57,253 bases of DNA, taken from the NCBI GenBank assembly GCA_030690895.1, contig JAUYFQ010000140.1, forward strand, positions 1 through 57,253, given 5' to 3'. The stretch comes from Sulfuricellaceae bacterium. GTDB taxonomy: Bacteria; Pseudomonadota; Gammaproteobacteria; Burkholderiales; Sulfuricellaceae. A program made the translations under genes and the position numbers. Below are positions 17,093 to 27,169 of this stretch, in pieces. The notes beneath the pieces were generated by a model that ran no database searches, was not told where the DNA came from, and saw only the letters and a program-made list of their open reading frames with translations. How positions within the stretch are numbered: the stretch's first letter is position 1; the number at the start of each line of letters is the position of its first letter.

Positions 17093-18649
17093 ATGCGGGC
17101 GTGCCGCTGGATGAGCATTGATCGTCGTATGGTCAAATTACGTAGTACTGCAACGAATGGACAGGGACTTGGGCAAGCGGCCAGATCCTCAATCTTGTGG
17201 GGAGGTGGGTTTACGCTGCTACGGGACGTTGCGCAGTTTGCGACCATGCTTGTTCTGGTGCGTCTGCTTACGCCGGAGGCCTACGGTAGCATGGCGTTGG
17301 CGCAGTCTATCATCGGTCTTGTCTCGGTGGCATCTTTCCAAACAATGGCAAGCCACGCCCTGCAGCTACGCGATCCCGCGGATGTCGACTGGCAGGCACA
17401 CTTTACAGCGGGGATCGTGCTCAACTCGGCGCTGTACTGCCTGACACTCTTAGTCGCCTGGGCTTTGTACTTCAGCGAGCGCTATCATGGTGCTGCATGG
17501 CCACTCGCCGGTTTGGCAACGGTTCTTCTCGTTGACACGGCTGGTGCGCTGCGTATCCGGATGTTGGAAACGCAGCACAATTGGAAGCGCCTTCGCACCT
17601 TACTGACCATAGGCACGTCGCTGGGATTGGTTTCGGGTTTGATCGTAGCCTTGCTGGGCGGGGGTGTCTGGGCCCTAGTTATTCAGGTACCGCTATTCGG
17701 CCTTCCCGCAGCTATCGATCTCTTGTGGCTGGGACGGTGGCGGCCTGACGGGTCTTGGAGTTGGGTCCGTTATAGAGAGACAGCGCAATTCGGGGCAAAT
17801 CGGATGGGTGCCGCAGCAGTGACGCGTGGCCGGCAGACTTTCGAGCAGACTGTTCTGGCGGGCGTGTATGATTTTGCTGTGTTGGGCGTGTTTACACGCA
17901 CAGTGGGATTGGCGACATTGATTGCCGGGCGTATTGGTTCCGTGGCGATGATGTCGCTGTATCCGGTCGTTACGCGTGCCGAGCAACGCTCCCCGCAATT
18001 TCAGCGCATGGCCAGGCTGGTGCTGCAGGGTGTGTGCTGGACGACAATTCCTGCCGCTGTATTGCTGGCACTCTGCGCCGAAGATATCGTTGCGCTGCTC
18101 TATGGGCCGAAATGGCTGGCCGTCATCCCTCTGCTGCCCCTTGCAGTGGCAGGTGTAGCGCTTGCTGGAATTGCCTCCACGCTTTCCAGCCTGTTGTTGG
18201 CCGGCAACGAGATAAAGACATCCCTTCAGATCGATCTCGTCTCGGCCTGTATCGCTGTCGTGCTCGCGTTGTGGCTTGTACCAGTGGGCATCGAGGTCTA
18301 TCTGGCGGCGCTCGCGGGGCACGGCTTGTTCGTGGTTCTCCTGACATTGGCGGCGCTGGTTGCCAAGTCGGGTATTGCGCTCGCAGCGATACGGCCAGCC
18401 TTCCTGCCTGCGGTAGTAGCTGGCGCAGGAGCTGTCTTAGCCGTCGAAGGGTTGCGACTTATTAACGCTGGTGGCAGCGTCTTGGTACTGAGGCTCGCAA
18501 CGGAAGTGTTCGCTTTTGCTTTAGTCTATATTGCGATCATGCGCATTGGGTTTTCTGGTGCGATGAGGAAACTGCTGGAAGTTGTGCCAGGTGGAGAGCG
18601 ACTTATGAAAATGTTCTCGCTATCCCACAACTCTACTGCCGACAAGTAG
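17093..18649 (+). CDS. wzx: Lipid-linked repeat-unit flippase (Wzx, MOP/PST family)
   Basis: About 518 residues with 12-14 hydrophobic segments. The N-terminus SSILWGGGFTLLRDVAQFAT and LVRLLTPEAYGSMALAQSII are typical of polysaccharide-exporter PST proteins. It should flip the undecaprenyl-linked repeat unit across the inner membrane. Starts at 17084 (TTG), 17093 (ATG) and 17129 (ATG) are all possible; 17093 has AGGA at a good distance. GC returns to the cluster's usual level here. Confidence 0.83.
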   Translation: MRACRWMSIDRRMVKLRSTATNGQGLGQAARSSILWGGGFTLLRDVAQFATMLVLVRLLTPEAYGSMALAQSIIGLVSVASFQTMASHALQLRDPADVDWQAHFTAGIVLNSALYCLTLLVAWALYFSERYHGAAWPLAGLATVLLVDTAGALRIRMLETQHNWKRLRTLLTIGTSLGLVSGLIVALLGGGVWALVIQVPLFGLPAAIDLLWLGRWRPDGSWSWVRYRETAQFGANRMGAAAVTRGRQTFEQTVLAGVYDFAVLGVFTRTVGLATLIAGRIGSVAMMSLYPVVTRAEQRSPQFQRMARLVLQGVCWTTIPAAVLLALCAEDIVALLYGPKWLAVIPLLPLAVAGVALAGIASTLSSLLLAGNEIKTSLQIDLVSACIAVVLALWLVPVGIEVYLAALAGHGLFVVLLTLAALVAKSGIALAAIRPAFLPAVVAGAGAVLAVEGLRLINAGGSVLVLRLATEVFAFALVYIAIMRIGFSGAMRKLLEVVPGGERLMKMFSLSHNSTADK

Positions 18650-18690
18650 AAGAAACATTAAACGACAAGAGATGCAGACCAGGAGTCATT

Positions 18691-19620
18691 GTGCAGAAAA
18701 TGTCATTTAGGCAATCTCTGGAGCGTGCGTTAAGTGGCCCGATGAAATATTTCATGAGGCGCGTCATGCGATTCTTGGATATATCAACTTATGGCTTTCG
18801 GCGCAAGTTCGGTAGACCAAAAATGCGCAACAAGGCGAGAATTGGAATCTATGTTGCCTACTATGATGCATCCTGGATTTTTGAGGATCATTTATGCTGC
18901 ATACGCGACAAAACTATCGGCTCTTTCAATTACTATGTCATGGGTAATTGCACTACGCTGATCGAACAACATGTATTCAATGAAGTCGCAAATCGCTTTG
19001 ACTTTGTTAAGGTGCTCCATCCATGGCCACGTTTGTTACCATATTCCCATGGTCAGTCTCTTCAGCGATTAATAGACCACACAACTGATGAAATTATAGT
19101 CTTGTGTGACGTAGATGCGTTCCCCATAAAAGATGGCTGGGATGATTTTGTAGTTAAGGAACTTGCGACTAAAGATGTTGTCGCGGTAGTTGTTGACATG
19201 CCGCAGAGATCGATGCCAGTTTTTCTTCATCCGTGCTTTATGGCTTTTCGGCGTGAACTCTTGGTAAATAACAGGCTCAACGTTCTTCCGGAAAATGGAA
19301 ACGATCCAGCGTGCATGATCACAACCTATCTATTGGACGCTGGACGGCTAACACTAGAACATGTAACCCCGTTGTTCCCATCGCATCGAGAGATAGAATT
19401 GAGCGCACCCGGCACAAATGAGTTTTTCGGCCGGAATAATCTTATTCACGGGTTTGGCACTACATATGCAGATATGGTCTTTCACTTCTGGTTTGCGCGA
19501 CACATTGCAAGTAAGAAAGGGGTGCGCGAATCTGAAACGAACCTGTCTGAAACGGAAGTTGAACGGGTCGTGCGTAGAGTGTTGGATCGAGTTCGCCAAC
19601 GATCATCAAAGTCACTGTGA
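18691..19620 (+). CDS. Putative glycosyltransferase (GT-A like)
   Basis: A 309-residue soluble protein. An N-terminal basic segment is followed by IGIYVAYYDASWIFEDH, then EIIVLCDVDAFPI, which looks like a GT-A DxD nucleotide-sugar site. HPCFMAFRREL and HGFGTTYADMVFHFWFARH occur later. It has no confident family assignment; a GT2-like enzyme is the best guess. GTG start with AGGAG five bases upstream. AT-rich relative to flippase and GT4 neighbours, like the next gene. Confidence 0.55.
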   Translation: MQKMSFRQSLERALSGPMKYFMRRVMRFLDISTYGFRRKFGRPKMRNKARIGIYVAYYDASWIFEDHLCCIRDKTIGSFNYYVMGNCTTLIEQHVFNEVANRFDFVKVLHPWPRLLPYSHGQSLQRLIDHTTDEIIVLCDVDAFPIKDGWDDFVVKELATKDVVAVVVDMPQRSMPVFLHPCFMAFRRELLVNNRLNVLPENGNDPACMITTYLLDAGRLTLEHVTPLFPSHREIELSAPGTNEFFGRNNLIHGFGTTYADMVFHFWFARHIASKKGVRESETNLSETEVERVVRRVLDRVRQRSSKSL

Positions 19621-19705
19621 TGCGACCAAGTTCCCTTTGATTCCTCATTGAGCAGTTTTGTTCATGCTAGATTGTTTTTGAATAACCACCAGCTAGGAAA
19701 CGGAT

Positions 19706-20500
19706 GTGACTCGAATCGTCGCCAGAATAGTTAGCCGAATCAAATCGGAAATCACCACGGGTAGGGTGAATGTGGCTCGGTATTGTATGCCGAAAATTAA
19801 TAGCATACCTGATTCGCAGTTATCCCTAATTCATCCATTTACCAGTTCCGATAAGCCTCAACCAGCTAATAGCAATACCAACTTTTTGATGGACCTTGTG
19901 CTTGGCGCGGCTAACGATGCCAGGGAGATTGACCTTGTTGATGTCTCAGCAAGAATTCGTCAAGGACCAAAGTGGCCCAATATTTGGCCCGGGGAGCATT
20001 ACAAACTTTTGGCGGCGTTGGTTAAAAGAATGCGCCCTAATCTTGTGGTCGAAATCGGCACCTTCCTTGGAGTTTCTTCCCTGGTGATGAAAAAATATAT
20101 TCCACGCGATGGAAGGGTTGTTACTTTTGACGTTATCCCATGGCAGTCGTTTGAAGACACGTGTTTTCAGCAGTCGGATTTTGATGATCCGGGTCTAGTG
20201 CAAGTATTGGGTGACCTTGCGCAACCTAATGTTTTCGAGGCGCATCGTGAATTAATGGCAAGTGCGGATATTATTTTTTTGGATGGCCCTAAAAACCGGT
20301 CGTTTGAAAGAGCGTTCTTACAGCAACTGATGAACGTAAATTTTTATAAGGCGTCTTTGTTAGTGATCGACGATATACGTCTATGGAATATGCTGGATTT
20401 GTGGAGGGAAATAGAGTTACCAAAGCTAGACGTGACTTCATTTGGTCACTATTCTGGGACTGGTTTGGTTTTGTTAGCGCCACATCAAGCGTCAATTTAG
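19706..20500 (+). CDS. SAM-dependent methyltransferase (Methyltransf_24-like)
   Basis: A 264-residue protein. Motif I is LVVEIGTFLGVSSLVMKKYI, followed by RVVTFDVIPWQSF, the ADIIFLDGPKNRSFERAFLQ block and a LLVIDDIRLWNMLDLW strand. The fold resembles class I O-methyltransferases. The first ~90 residues are family-specific. GTG start at 19706 with TAGGA upstream. AT-rich, and together with 18691-19620 forms a low-GC patch. Confidence 0.75.
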   Translation: MTRIVARIVSRIKSEITTGRVNVARYCMPKINSIPDSQLSLIHPFTSSDKPQPANSNTNFLMDLVLGAANDAREIDLVDVSARIRQGPKWPNIWPGEHYKLLAALVKRMRPNLVVEIGTFLGVSSLVMKKYIPRDGRVVTFDVIPWQSFEDTCFQQSDFDDPGLVQVLGDLAQPNVFEAHRELMASADIIFLDGPKNRSFERAFLQQLMNVNFYKASLLVIDDIRLWNMLDLWREIELPKLDVTSFGHYSGTGLVLLAPHQASI

Positions 20501-20664
20501 CGCAGACATCGCTCAACAGAATTGAGAAGTGTTCTTTGGAATGAATCAGCAGCTTAGAAAGTTGCTCTTGGTAGGCAAACCATGCGTATCCAGGATGCCT
20601 AGCCGTCGGCAAGCTGGATAGGCGAGCAATAGCCGTGCAGCCGAGGGTACCTAGAGCGTAGGCC

Positions 20665-21924
20665 ATGCGAAAGCAAGAAATTTGTATTGTCACCCAATCT
20701 CACCCATCAATGAATCCGCGCCTCGTCAAGGAGGCGGATGCGTTAGTTGAGGCCGGCTATAAAGTTAGCGTAATCGCGCCTGACTTTTCCGATTTTTGGC
20801 GCAAGGCAGATGAAGAGTTTCTCAGCCGCTTCTGGCGAGTCGTGGAACGCCCGCGGTTCGGCCCGCTGGCGCCAGCGGGCATTCGCATGGCAGAGCTTGC
20901 ACGACGTTTTGTTGCAGGCATCGCTGTCAAGAATTTTCGCATTATGCACCCGGTCGTCGTACGTGCTGCTTTGCATCCCGTCGCGCCGGCACTGATCTCG
21001 GCAGCAAAGCGATGCAAGGCAGATCTATATATTGCGCACTATCCGGCAGCACTTCCCGCAGCAGCGATTGCGGCGCAACTATATGGAGCACTCTATGCCT
21101 ATGATGCTGAGGATTTTCATCCCGGCGATTTGCCTGATGCCCCAGAATACGAGGCTGAGCATAGAATGATCCGTTCGATTGAAGGACTTTATCTAAGTGG
21201 ATGTTGTTATGTTACCGCAGCAGCGCCGTTGATCGCCCAAGCTTACCGCGATGAGTATCAGATAGAATTGCCCACAACGTTACTCAACGTATTTCCCCTA
21301 TCGCAATCCCCCCATGGGCCAACGCCACGGGGGACTGCATCTCCCGGGCCTTCCGTTTACTGGTTTTCGCAGACAATTGGGCCAGGTCGTGGACTGGAGT
21401 GCGCAGTTAAGGCAATCGGTTTGGCAAATACAAAGCCGCACCTTTATCTACGGGGGCACCCAGCCGACGGGTTCCTGGAAACGTTGCGTGCAATCGCTGC
21501 CAAGGTGGGAGTGTCCGATCGAGTCCATGTTTTACCACTTGCGGCACCCTCAGAAATGGAAAGGCTCGCGGCGGCGTATGACATCGGTTTTGTCGGTGAA
21601 ACCGGCGATACAAGGAATCATAGGATTATGCTTTCAAACAAGCAATTTACATATCTGCAAGCTGGACTGCCAGTGGCGATGTCTGATGTGCCTTCACATC
21701 GCGCGTTTGCGGCGGGCCATGAGGCCAGTGTTCGCACTTTCTGCACTGGGGACGAACGCTCCTTGGCCGAAACTTTTGATGATTTACTGGAAAGCCCAGA
21801 GGGATTGGCGACAGCGCGTGAACACGCATTCTGGCTCGGACAGAAGAAGTTCAATTGGGACATTGAGAAGCGAACGCTTTTGCAGACCGTCGAAAAGGCA
21901 CTGCAGGCTGGCGTTGCACGGTAG
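20665..21924 (+). CDS. Glycosyltransferase (GT-B, family 4 like)
   Basis: A 419-residue protein beginning RKQEICIVTQSHPSMNPRLV with the SHPSMNPR loop common in GT4 proteins, followed by ADLYIAHYPAALPAAAIAAQ. The C-terminal domain has VYWFSQTIGPGRGLECAVKA, DRVHVLPLAAPSEMERLAAA and a SNKQFTYLQAGLPVAMSDV segment in place of the usual E-x7-E. Donor and acceptor are unknown. It starts after a 165-bp gap with no clear ribosome-binding site. Confidence 0.72.
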   Translation: MRKQEICIVTQSHPSMNPRLVKEADALVEAGYKVSVIAPDFSDFWRKADEEFLSRFWRVVERPRFGPLAPAGIRMAELARRFVAGIAVKNFRIMHPVVVRAALHPVAPALISAAKRCKADLYIAHYPAALPAAAIAAQLYGALYAYDAEDFHPGDLPDAPEYEAEHRMIRSIEGLYLSGCCYVTAAAPLIAQAYRDEYQIELPTTLLNVFPLSQSPHGPTPRGTASPGPSVYWFSQTIGPGRGLECAVKAIGLANTKPHLYLRGHPADGFLETLRAIAAKVGVSDRVHVLPLAAPSEMERLAAAYDIGFVGETGDTRNHRIMLSNKQFTYLQAGLPVAMSDVPSHRAFAAGHEASVRTFCTGDERSLAETFDDLLESPEGLATAREHAFWLGQKKFNWDIEKRTLLQTVEKALQAGVAR

Positions 21925-22011
21925 TTTGGCTTTCCGCCGGTCTATGGAAGTAGTGAGACGAGGCTCGTGTAAGGGATGTGTTCCAGATATGCGCTGCAGC
22001 GGCTTGAGCCC

Positions 22012-23310
22012 GTGAGCAAGACCTGCGTCATCGTTTCGCCATACTTTCCGCCGAGCACGCTTGCGGGCGTGCACCGGGCGCGGCATCTCGCCAAGCATCT
22101 GCCTGCAGCGGGGTGGACACCGATAGTGCTCTGTGTCGACGAGGCCTATCACGAAGAACGTTTGGACCCTGGGCTGGTGAGACTCGTTCCGGCGAGTACT
22201 GAAGTCGTTAAGGTGTCGGCCGTGTCACCACGACTGACCCGGCCCTTCGGCCTTGGGGAAATCAGCCTGCGCAGCTTCGTTTCCTTGCGCCGTAAGCTCA
22301 CTTGCCTGCTGGAGACGCGATCTGTACATGCCGTTCTGATCACAGGATCGCCGTACTACCCGATGCTGCTTGCGGCCGAGGTGAAACAGCGATTTGGTGT
22401 TCCGGTCGTTCTGGATTTCCAGGATCCCTGGGTTTCGGGTTGGGGAGCAACCCAACCACGGATTTCGAAGACCGGTCTGTCGCATGGGTTGGCAACAGCG
22501 CTGGAGCCACGGGCGCTGCGCGGTGCCAGCTTCGTCACATCTGTTTCAGACACACAGAACGCGCAGATGGCGGCACGCTATCCCTGGTTCGATAGGGAGC
22601 GGATGGCCGCCATTCCGATTGGATCCGATCCGGAAGATTTCAATGCACTGGATAGCACAGATGAAAATATTGGATCATATGAGTTGGAGCTAGGCTGCAT
22701 CCACTTGAGCTACGTCGGAACGATCTGGCCACCAGTGGTGCCGACAATACGTGTGTTTCTGAGGGCTGTCGCGGCCTTGCGGAGCAAATATCCAAAACTC
22801 TATGATCGTCTGCGCTTGAACTTTGTTGGCACCACGGCCAATCCGAACGACGTTGCGGGGTTCCGTGTATTGGCACTGGCCGAGGCAGCGGGAGTCGAAA
22901 ATATAGTTCGCGAGATTCCCCAGCGAATACCGTATCTGGACGCATTGTCTATCCTGTTGCGGTCCGACGCCACCCTGATGCTCGGTTCTGACGAGCCACA
23001 TTACACGGCGTCGAAGATCTATCCCTATCTGATGTCTGGCAAGCCCTATCTGTCGGTCTTCCATCGGGCGAGCAGTGCGCACGAAATCCTGACGGCTGCG
23101 GGTGGCGGTGTTGCGCTTGCCTTTTCGACCGGCGAGGAACTGGCCGCGTTGGAAGAAGTGATTTGCGACGGTCTGCACAGGCTAGTCACTGAACCGGAGA
23201 CTCTGGGCAAGGCTGATTCTGCAGTCTATATGCCCTTCGAGGCTCGAGCCATCGCGGAGCGCTACGCAGCGATCTTCGAACGGCTCCTAAGTGAGCGAAA
23301 GAAGCCGTAG
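22012..23310 (+). CDS. Glycosyltransferase family 4-like
   Basis: About 432 residues. TCVIVSPYFPPSTLAGVHRA is a classic GT4 N-terminal loop (PYFPP...GVHR), followed by ITGSPYYPMLLAAEVKQR and VVLDFQDPWVSG. The C-terminus has LSYVGTIWPPVVPTIRVFLR and a SKIYPYLMSGKPYLSVFH donor region. The GTG at 22012 is chosen from N-terminal similarity to GT4 proteins; an ATG at 21976 would add 12 residues but has its only purine-rich stretch directly abutting it. Confidence 0.78.
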   Translation: MSKTCVIVSPYFPPSTLAGVHRARHLAKHLPAAGWTPIVLCVDEAYHEERLDPGLVRLVPASTEVVKVSAVSPRLTRPFGLGEISLRSFVSLRRKLTCLLETRSVHAVLITGSPYYPMLLAAEVKQRFGVPVVLDFQDPWVSGWGATQPRISKTGLSHGLATALEPRALRGASFVTSVSDTQNAQMAARYPWFDRERMAAIPIGSDPEDFNALDSTDENIGSYELELGCIHLSYVGTIWPPVVPTIRVFLRAVAALRSKYPKLYDRLRLNFVGTTANPNDVAGFRVLALAEAAGVENIVREIPQRIPYLDALSILLRSDATLMLGSDEPHYTASKIYPYLMSGKPYLSVFHRASSAHEILTAAGGGVALAFSTGEELAALEEVICDGLHRLVTEPETLGKADSAVYMPFEARAIAERYAAIFERLLSERKKP

Positions 23311-23312
23311 CC

Positions 23313-24482
23313 ATGCGTCTGGCCATTCTTGCCTCGCACCCAATCCAGTATCAGGTACCGCTCTTTCGCGAACTCGCCCGGCGCTTGGACCTGATGGTGT
23401 TCTTTGCGCATCGGGCGAGCCATGCCGACCAGGCTGAGGCGGGTTTCGGCGTCGGCTTTGAATGGGACATCGATCTGTTGTCAGGGTATGAACATCGCTT
23501 CCTCGACAATGTATCGCCGCAGCCCGGGCTGGACCATTTTGCCGGGTGCGATACGCCGTCAATTGCGGAGCAGTTGTCCCAAGGCCGTTTCGATGCGCTG
23601 CTTGTCATGGGGTGGCATTTAAAGTCCTTCTGGCAGGGGGTATGGGCGTCCAAGCGTGCAAGGATTCCGGTCATGGTGCGCGGGGACAGCCATCTGGATA
23701 CGCCGCGCAGTATGTTGAAGAGAGTCGCCAAGTCTTTTATCTATCCTATTGCTCTGCGTGTGTTCGATATTGCGCTCTACGTCGGGATACGTTCGCGCCA
23801 ATACTGGGAGCACTATGGCTATCCGGAGGATCGGCTCATATTCTCTCCGCACTGTGTGGACAATGCGTGGTTCGCCCAGCGGGCGACGCAAGGAGCGAGG
23901 CAGGAACTTCGTGCGCAACATGGCGTAGGGTCTGATGCGAAAGTCGTACTTTTTGCAGGCAAGTTGGTGCCGTTCAAGCGACCCCTTGATCTGATCTCAG
24001 CGGCCGGGGCCTTGAGGGGTTCGCTGGCTGGACTGACAGTCCTTGTTGCGGGATCAGGGGCGCTTGGGGAGCAGATGGCATCCGCGGCAGATGCGACTGG
24101 TGTTGATCTCGTTCACTTGGGTTTCTGTAACCAGACGATGATGCCAAAGGCGTATGCGGCAGCGGACGTCCTCGTGTTGCCTTCCAATGGAGACGAAACG
24201 TGGGGGCTTGTGGTTAACGAGGCGCTGGCTTGCGGGCGTCCTGTCATCGTTTCCGATGCCTGTGGCTGCGCGCCGGATCTAGCTGCCGATGGCTTGGCAG
24301 GCTCTATGTTCCCCGTAGGTAACGTCTCTTTGCTTGCCAAAGCCATTGCTGACATGATGAGTTCGCCACCGGTGGCATCTGCTATAGCCGAGAAGGCGTC
24401 ACGCTACAGCATCAAGGCGGCTGCGGATGGTGTATGCCGTGGGCTTGAAAGGGTTGTACTGCGACGGAGGATTGCTGGATGA
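23313..24482 (+). CDS. Glycosyltransferase family 4
   Basis: A 389-residue GT-B protein. It starts MRLAILASHPIQYQVPLFRE, the SHPIQYQ motif of a GT4 subgroup. VVLFAGKLVPFKRPLDLISA opens the donor domain and LVLPSNGDETWGLVVNEALA with paired Glu residues is the sugar-nucleotide site. Two bases separate it from the previous gene and it overlaps the next by four, so it is tightly coupled in the operon. Confidence 0.86.
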   Translation: MRLAILASHPIQYQVPLFRELARRLDLMVFFAHRASHADQAEAGFGVGFEWDIDLLSGYEHRFLDNVSPQPGLDHFAGCDTPSIAEQLSQGRFDALLVMGWHLKSFWQGVWASKRARIPVMVRGDSHLDTPRSMLKRVAKSFIYPIALRVFDIALYVGIRSRQYWEHYGYPEDRLIFSPHCVDNAWFAQRATQGARQELRAQHGVGSDAKVVLFAGKLVPFKRPLDLISAAGALRGSLAGLTVLVAGSGALGEQMASAADATGVDLVHLGFCNQTMMPKAYAAADVLVLPSNGDETWGLVVNEALACGRPVIVSDACGCAPDLAADGLAGSMFPVGNVSLLAKAIADMMSSPPVASAIAEKASRYSIKAAADGVCRGLERVVLRRRIAG

Positions 24483-25690
24483 CTGAGCGCCCGCGCGTTC
24501 TCGCCCTTTTTGGTAGTGGAGTTGTTTTTGGCCAGGAACGAGGCAATATTGAGGCCTTGGCCGCACTGAAGGAGCAGGGCTGCGACGTTCTCTGCCTTGT
24601 GCGGGACGAGGCGAGTTGTGTGCATGTTCCCCCGGAGTTGGATGCTCGCGGTCTCGCATGGTTGAAGGTGCCTTACATCGAACATCGGGTCCCGGGCCGC
24701 ATGCATGCCATAGCGTTTCGAAACCCCGTGGCGTTTGTGCGGGCAAATTGGCGCTTTCTTCAAATTGTCCAGGAGTTTCGGCCAACGCACGTTCATGCCT
24801 TCAATCAACTTTATGTTCTAAATTTTTTGATCGGCCTGACAGTTCTGCGCCTGCCGATGGTCTTCCGGGCGGGCGATGAGCCAACGGTGCACAACTGGAT
24901 CTGGCGATTGTTATGGAAATTCGTGGTCTGGCAGACTGACAGGTTCGTTGCCAATTCACGCTTCGTCGCGCGTTCGCTTCGTAACCATGGAGTCGCTGAG
25001 GACCTTATCACGGTGATCTACAATGCGCCGCCGCAGCGCACTCACGTGATCGAGTCATTGTCGGTGCCGCCGGAAGATGAAGGGATGTGCCGTGTCACCT
25101 ATGTAGGGCAGATCAGTGAGCACAAGGGCGTGCATGTCTTGGTCGAGGCCTTCCGAACGGTGGTGAGCGACTATCCGAACGCACAACTCGTGATCGCTGG
25201 GCGAATCTCGGAGTGGAGTGGCGATGCTTGGGCACGACGACTCCGAGATGCGACGGCAAACGACCCGTTGCTCGGCAAACATGTATTGTTCGTCGGGGAA
25301 ATCGCCGATGTTCCCGGTCTTCTATCGCGAAGCACTATTCATGTGGCGCCGTCGCTCTTCGACGATCCTTCGCCGAATGTGGTCATGGAAGCCAAGCAGG
25401 CCGCGCGTCCGTCTATCGTCTTCCCACGCGGTGGCATGCCAGAGTTAGTTGAGGATGGCGTCGATGGCTTTGTATGTCGCGAGGCTACATCGGAAAGCCT
25501 TGCGGAAGCTTTACGTTGCTATCTCGATAACGCTGGTCTGGCCCGTCGCCACGGACAGGCTGCATACGCGTCGCTTGCAAGGCTTGGCGTAGGGCAATTT
25601 GCAGAGCGTTGGCTGAACGTCTACACAAGTGCTACGCGACAAGGCCAGAATAAACGCGCCGAGTATGGCGACAATCGAGATGTGGGCTAA
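24479..25690 (+). CDS. Glycosyltransferase family 4
   Basis: A 403-residue GT-B enzyme. VLALFGSGVVFGQERGNIEA is the N-terminal loop. Donor domain motifs are VTYVGQISEHKGVHVLVEAF and APSLFDDPSPNVVMEAKQAA with RGGMPELVEDGVDGF. It overlaps the upstream gene as ATGA and is followed three bases later by the polymerase gene, all consistent with one transcript. Confidence 0.86.
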   Translation: MTERPRVLALFGSGVVFGQERGNIEALAALKEQGCDVLCLVRDEASCVHVPPELDARGLAWLKVPYIEHRVPGRMHAIAFRNPVAFVRANWRFLQIVQEFRPTHVHAFNQLYVLNFLIGLTVLRLPMVFRAGDEPTVHNWIWRLLWKFVVWQTDRFVANSRFVARSLRNHGVAEDLITVIYNAPPQRTHVIESLSVPPEDEGMCRVTYVGQISEHKGVHVLVEAFRTVVSDYPNAQLVIAGRISEWSGDAWARRLRDATANDPLLGKHVLFVGEIADVPGLLSRSTIHVAPSLFDDPSPNVVMEAKQAARPSIVFPRGGMPELVEDGVDGFVCREATSESLAEALRCYLDNAGLARRHGQAAYASLARLGVGQFAERWLNVYTSATRQGQNKRAEYGDNRDVG

Positions 25691-25693
25691 CGA

Positions 25694-27154
25694 ATGATAA
25701 ATCGCTTGACGCAGTCCACCGCACGTCAATATGGTGGTTCCAAGATAGAGGATGGGACGGGAAACCTCCCGCCCGCGGTGATTGTTTCGGCCGCGTTTGC
25801 ATTTCTTGTTTTCGGGCTAGGCCCGAATGCGGTTCTGGCAGCCGGCTCCCTGCTGGTCTTATTGGTTATCCTTGCGTTATTTTGGAGGCCAGGGGAGCCG
25901 CCTGTCCTCGTGTACGTCTTCGTATTTCAGTGGCTCGAAGCCTCAGTTTGGGTCTTTTACGCCAATCTGCACGACCTGCCCATTGACGACGGCACGACGA
26001 TCGGCGCTGACCGGCACCTGGCGACAGTGCTGTTGCTCGTCGGCATATTGGTCCAGTCGGTTGGCGCCCGTCTATCTATTGGCGCCTGGCGTATTCGAGA
26101 TCGGCAATTGGCCGAGTTGCAGTTGCGGCGGTATTCGCAAGACACTTGGTTCAAGCTTTACTTGGCATCGTTGGCTGTTGCTGCTGGCGCAGGGTTTTTG
26201 GCGCGTCTCATCCCCCCCTTAAGCCAGCCCTTGCTAGCCCTTGTTTACGTCAAGTGGGCAGCCTACGTCATTTTCACCTTCGCAACCTTCTTTCGATCGG
26301 ATACGAACAAAGGTCTTTGGCTTCTGGTTTTCTCGTTGGAGCTACTGTTTTCCCTCGGGGACTACTTTTCATCATTCAAATTTGTTTTTCTGTTCACATT
26401 TCTGGGTGTCTTTGCGGCGGAGGTGAGATTTTCGGCTCGACTGAAGGTCATGATTACCGCGGTTGTCTTCCTGGCGCTGTTTTTCGGAGCAATCTGGTCT
26501 GCCATCAAGGGAGACTATCGCTACTTCGTCAGCGGTGGCAAGCAGGCTCAGGTCGTGGAGGTCGATTTCCCTGAGCGTATTGCCAAGCTTACTGAACTGA
26601 CCACAAATCTGGACGGGGCAGATGTTCTGGATGGCTTTGATACCTTGTTGAAGCGGATCGAATACGTAGAGTATTTTGGAGATGTCACGAACTATGTCCC
26701 GGCGGTCTTGCCTCATACGAATGGCGAACGCTGGCTGGATGCGATCATGCGGCCATTCATGCCCAGGCTGCTGTTCCCTGATAAGTCAGTCATTGACGAG
26801 AGTTATCTCACGAATAGATTTACCGGTCTCTACGTCGCAGGTATGGACGAGGGCACGCAAATCAGTCTCGGCTATATGGCGGAGACTTACATTGACTTTG
26901 GCCAATATGCCATGATGCCCGTCTTGTTTTTATGGGGGCTGTTTTTGGGGTGGGTCTACCGATGGCTAATGCAAAGTGAGAATTCCCGAGGGGTGCTTGG
27001 GATGGGGTTCGCTTGCGCCATTCTGGTAATGACATCCAGTTCAATTGGCAATAGCTTGGCCAAGCTTGTTGGCGGTCTGGTCGTTTCGCTGCTGGTGGCT
27101 TGGCTGTTCAATCGAATTGTCGTGCCAAGGTGGCTGCCGTGGTTGCGCGCGTAG
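25694..27154 (+). CDS. wzy: Putative O-antigen/EPS polymerase (Wzy-like)
   Basis: A 486-residue integral membrane protein with about 10-12 hydrophobic segments and a large hydrophilic region between residues ~270 and 390 (SAIKGDYRYFVSGGKQAQVV..., MRPFMPRLLFPDK, SLGYMAETYIDFGQYAMMPV). A long periplasmic loop in a polytopic protein among glycosyltransferases is the usual appearance of Wzy. Wzy proteins are very divergent, so the call rests on topology and context. No Wzz-type chain-length regulator is seen in the window. Confidence 0.7.
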   Translation: MINRLTQSTARQYGGSKIEDGTGNLPPAVIVSAAFAFLVFGLGPNAVLAAGSLLVLLVILALFWRPGEPPVLVYVFVFQWLEASVWVFYANLHDLPIDDGTTIGADRHLATVLLLVGILVQSVGARLSIGAWRIRDRQLAELQLRRYSQDTWFKLYLASLAVAAGAGFLARLIPPLSQPLLALVYVKWAAYVIFTFATFFRSDTNKGLWLLVFSLELLFSLGDYFSSFKFVFLFTFLGVFAAEVRFSARLKVMITAVVFLALFFGAIWSAIKGDYRYFVSGGKQAQVVEVDFPERIAKLTELTTNLDGADVLDGFDTLLKRIEYVEYFGDVTNYVPAVLPHTNGERWLDAIMRPFMPRLLFPDKSVIDESYLTNRFTGLYVAGMDEGTQISLGYMAETYIDFGQYAMMPVLFLWGLFLGWVYRWLMQSENSRGVLGMGFACAILVMTSSSIGNSLAKLVGGLVVSLLVAWLFNRIVVPRWLPWLRA

Positions 27155-27169
27155 GCAACGGCAGAGAGC

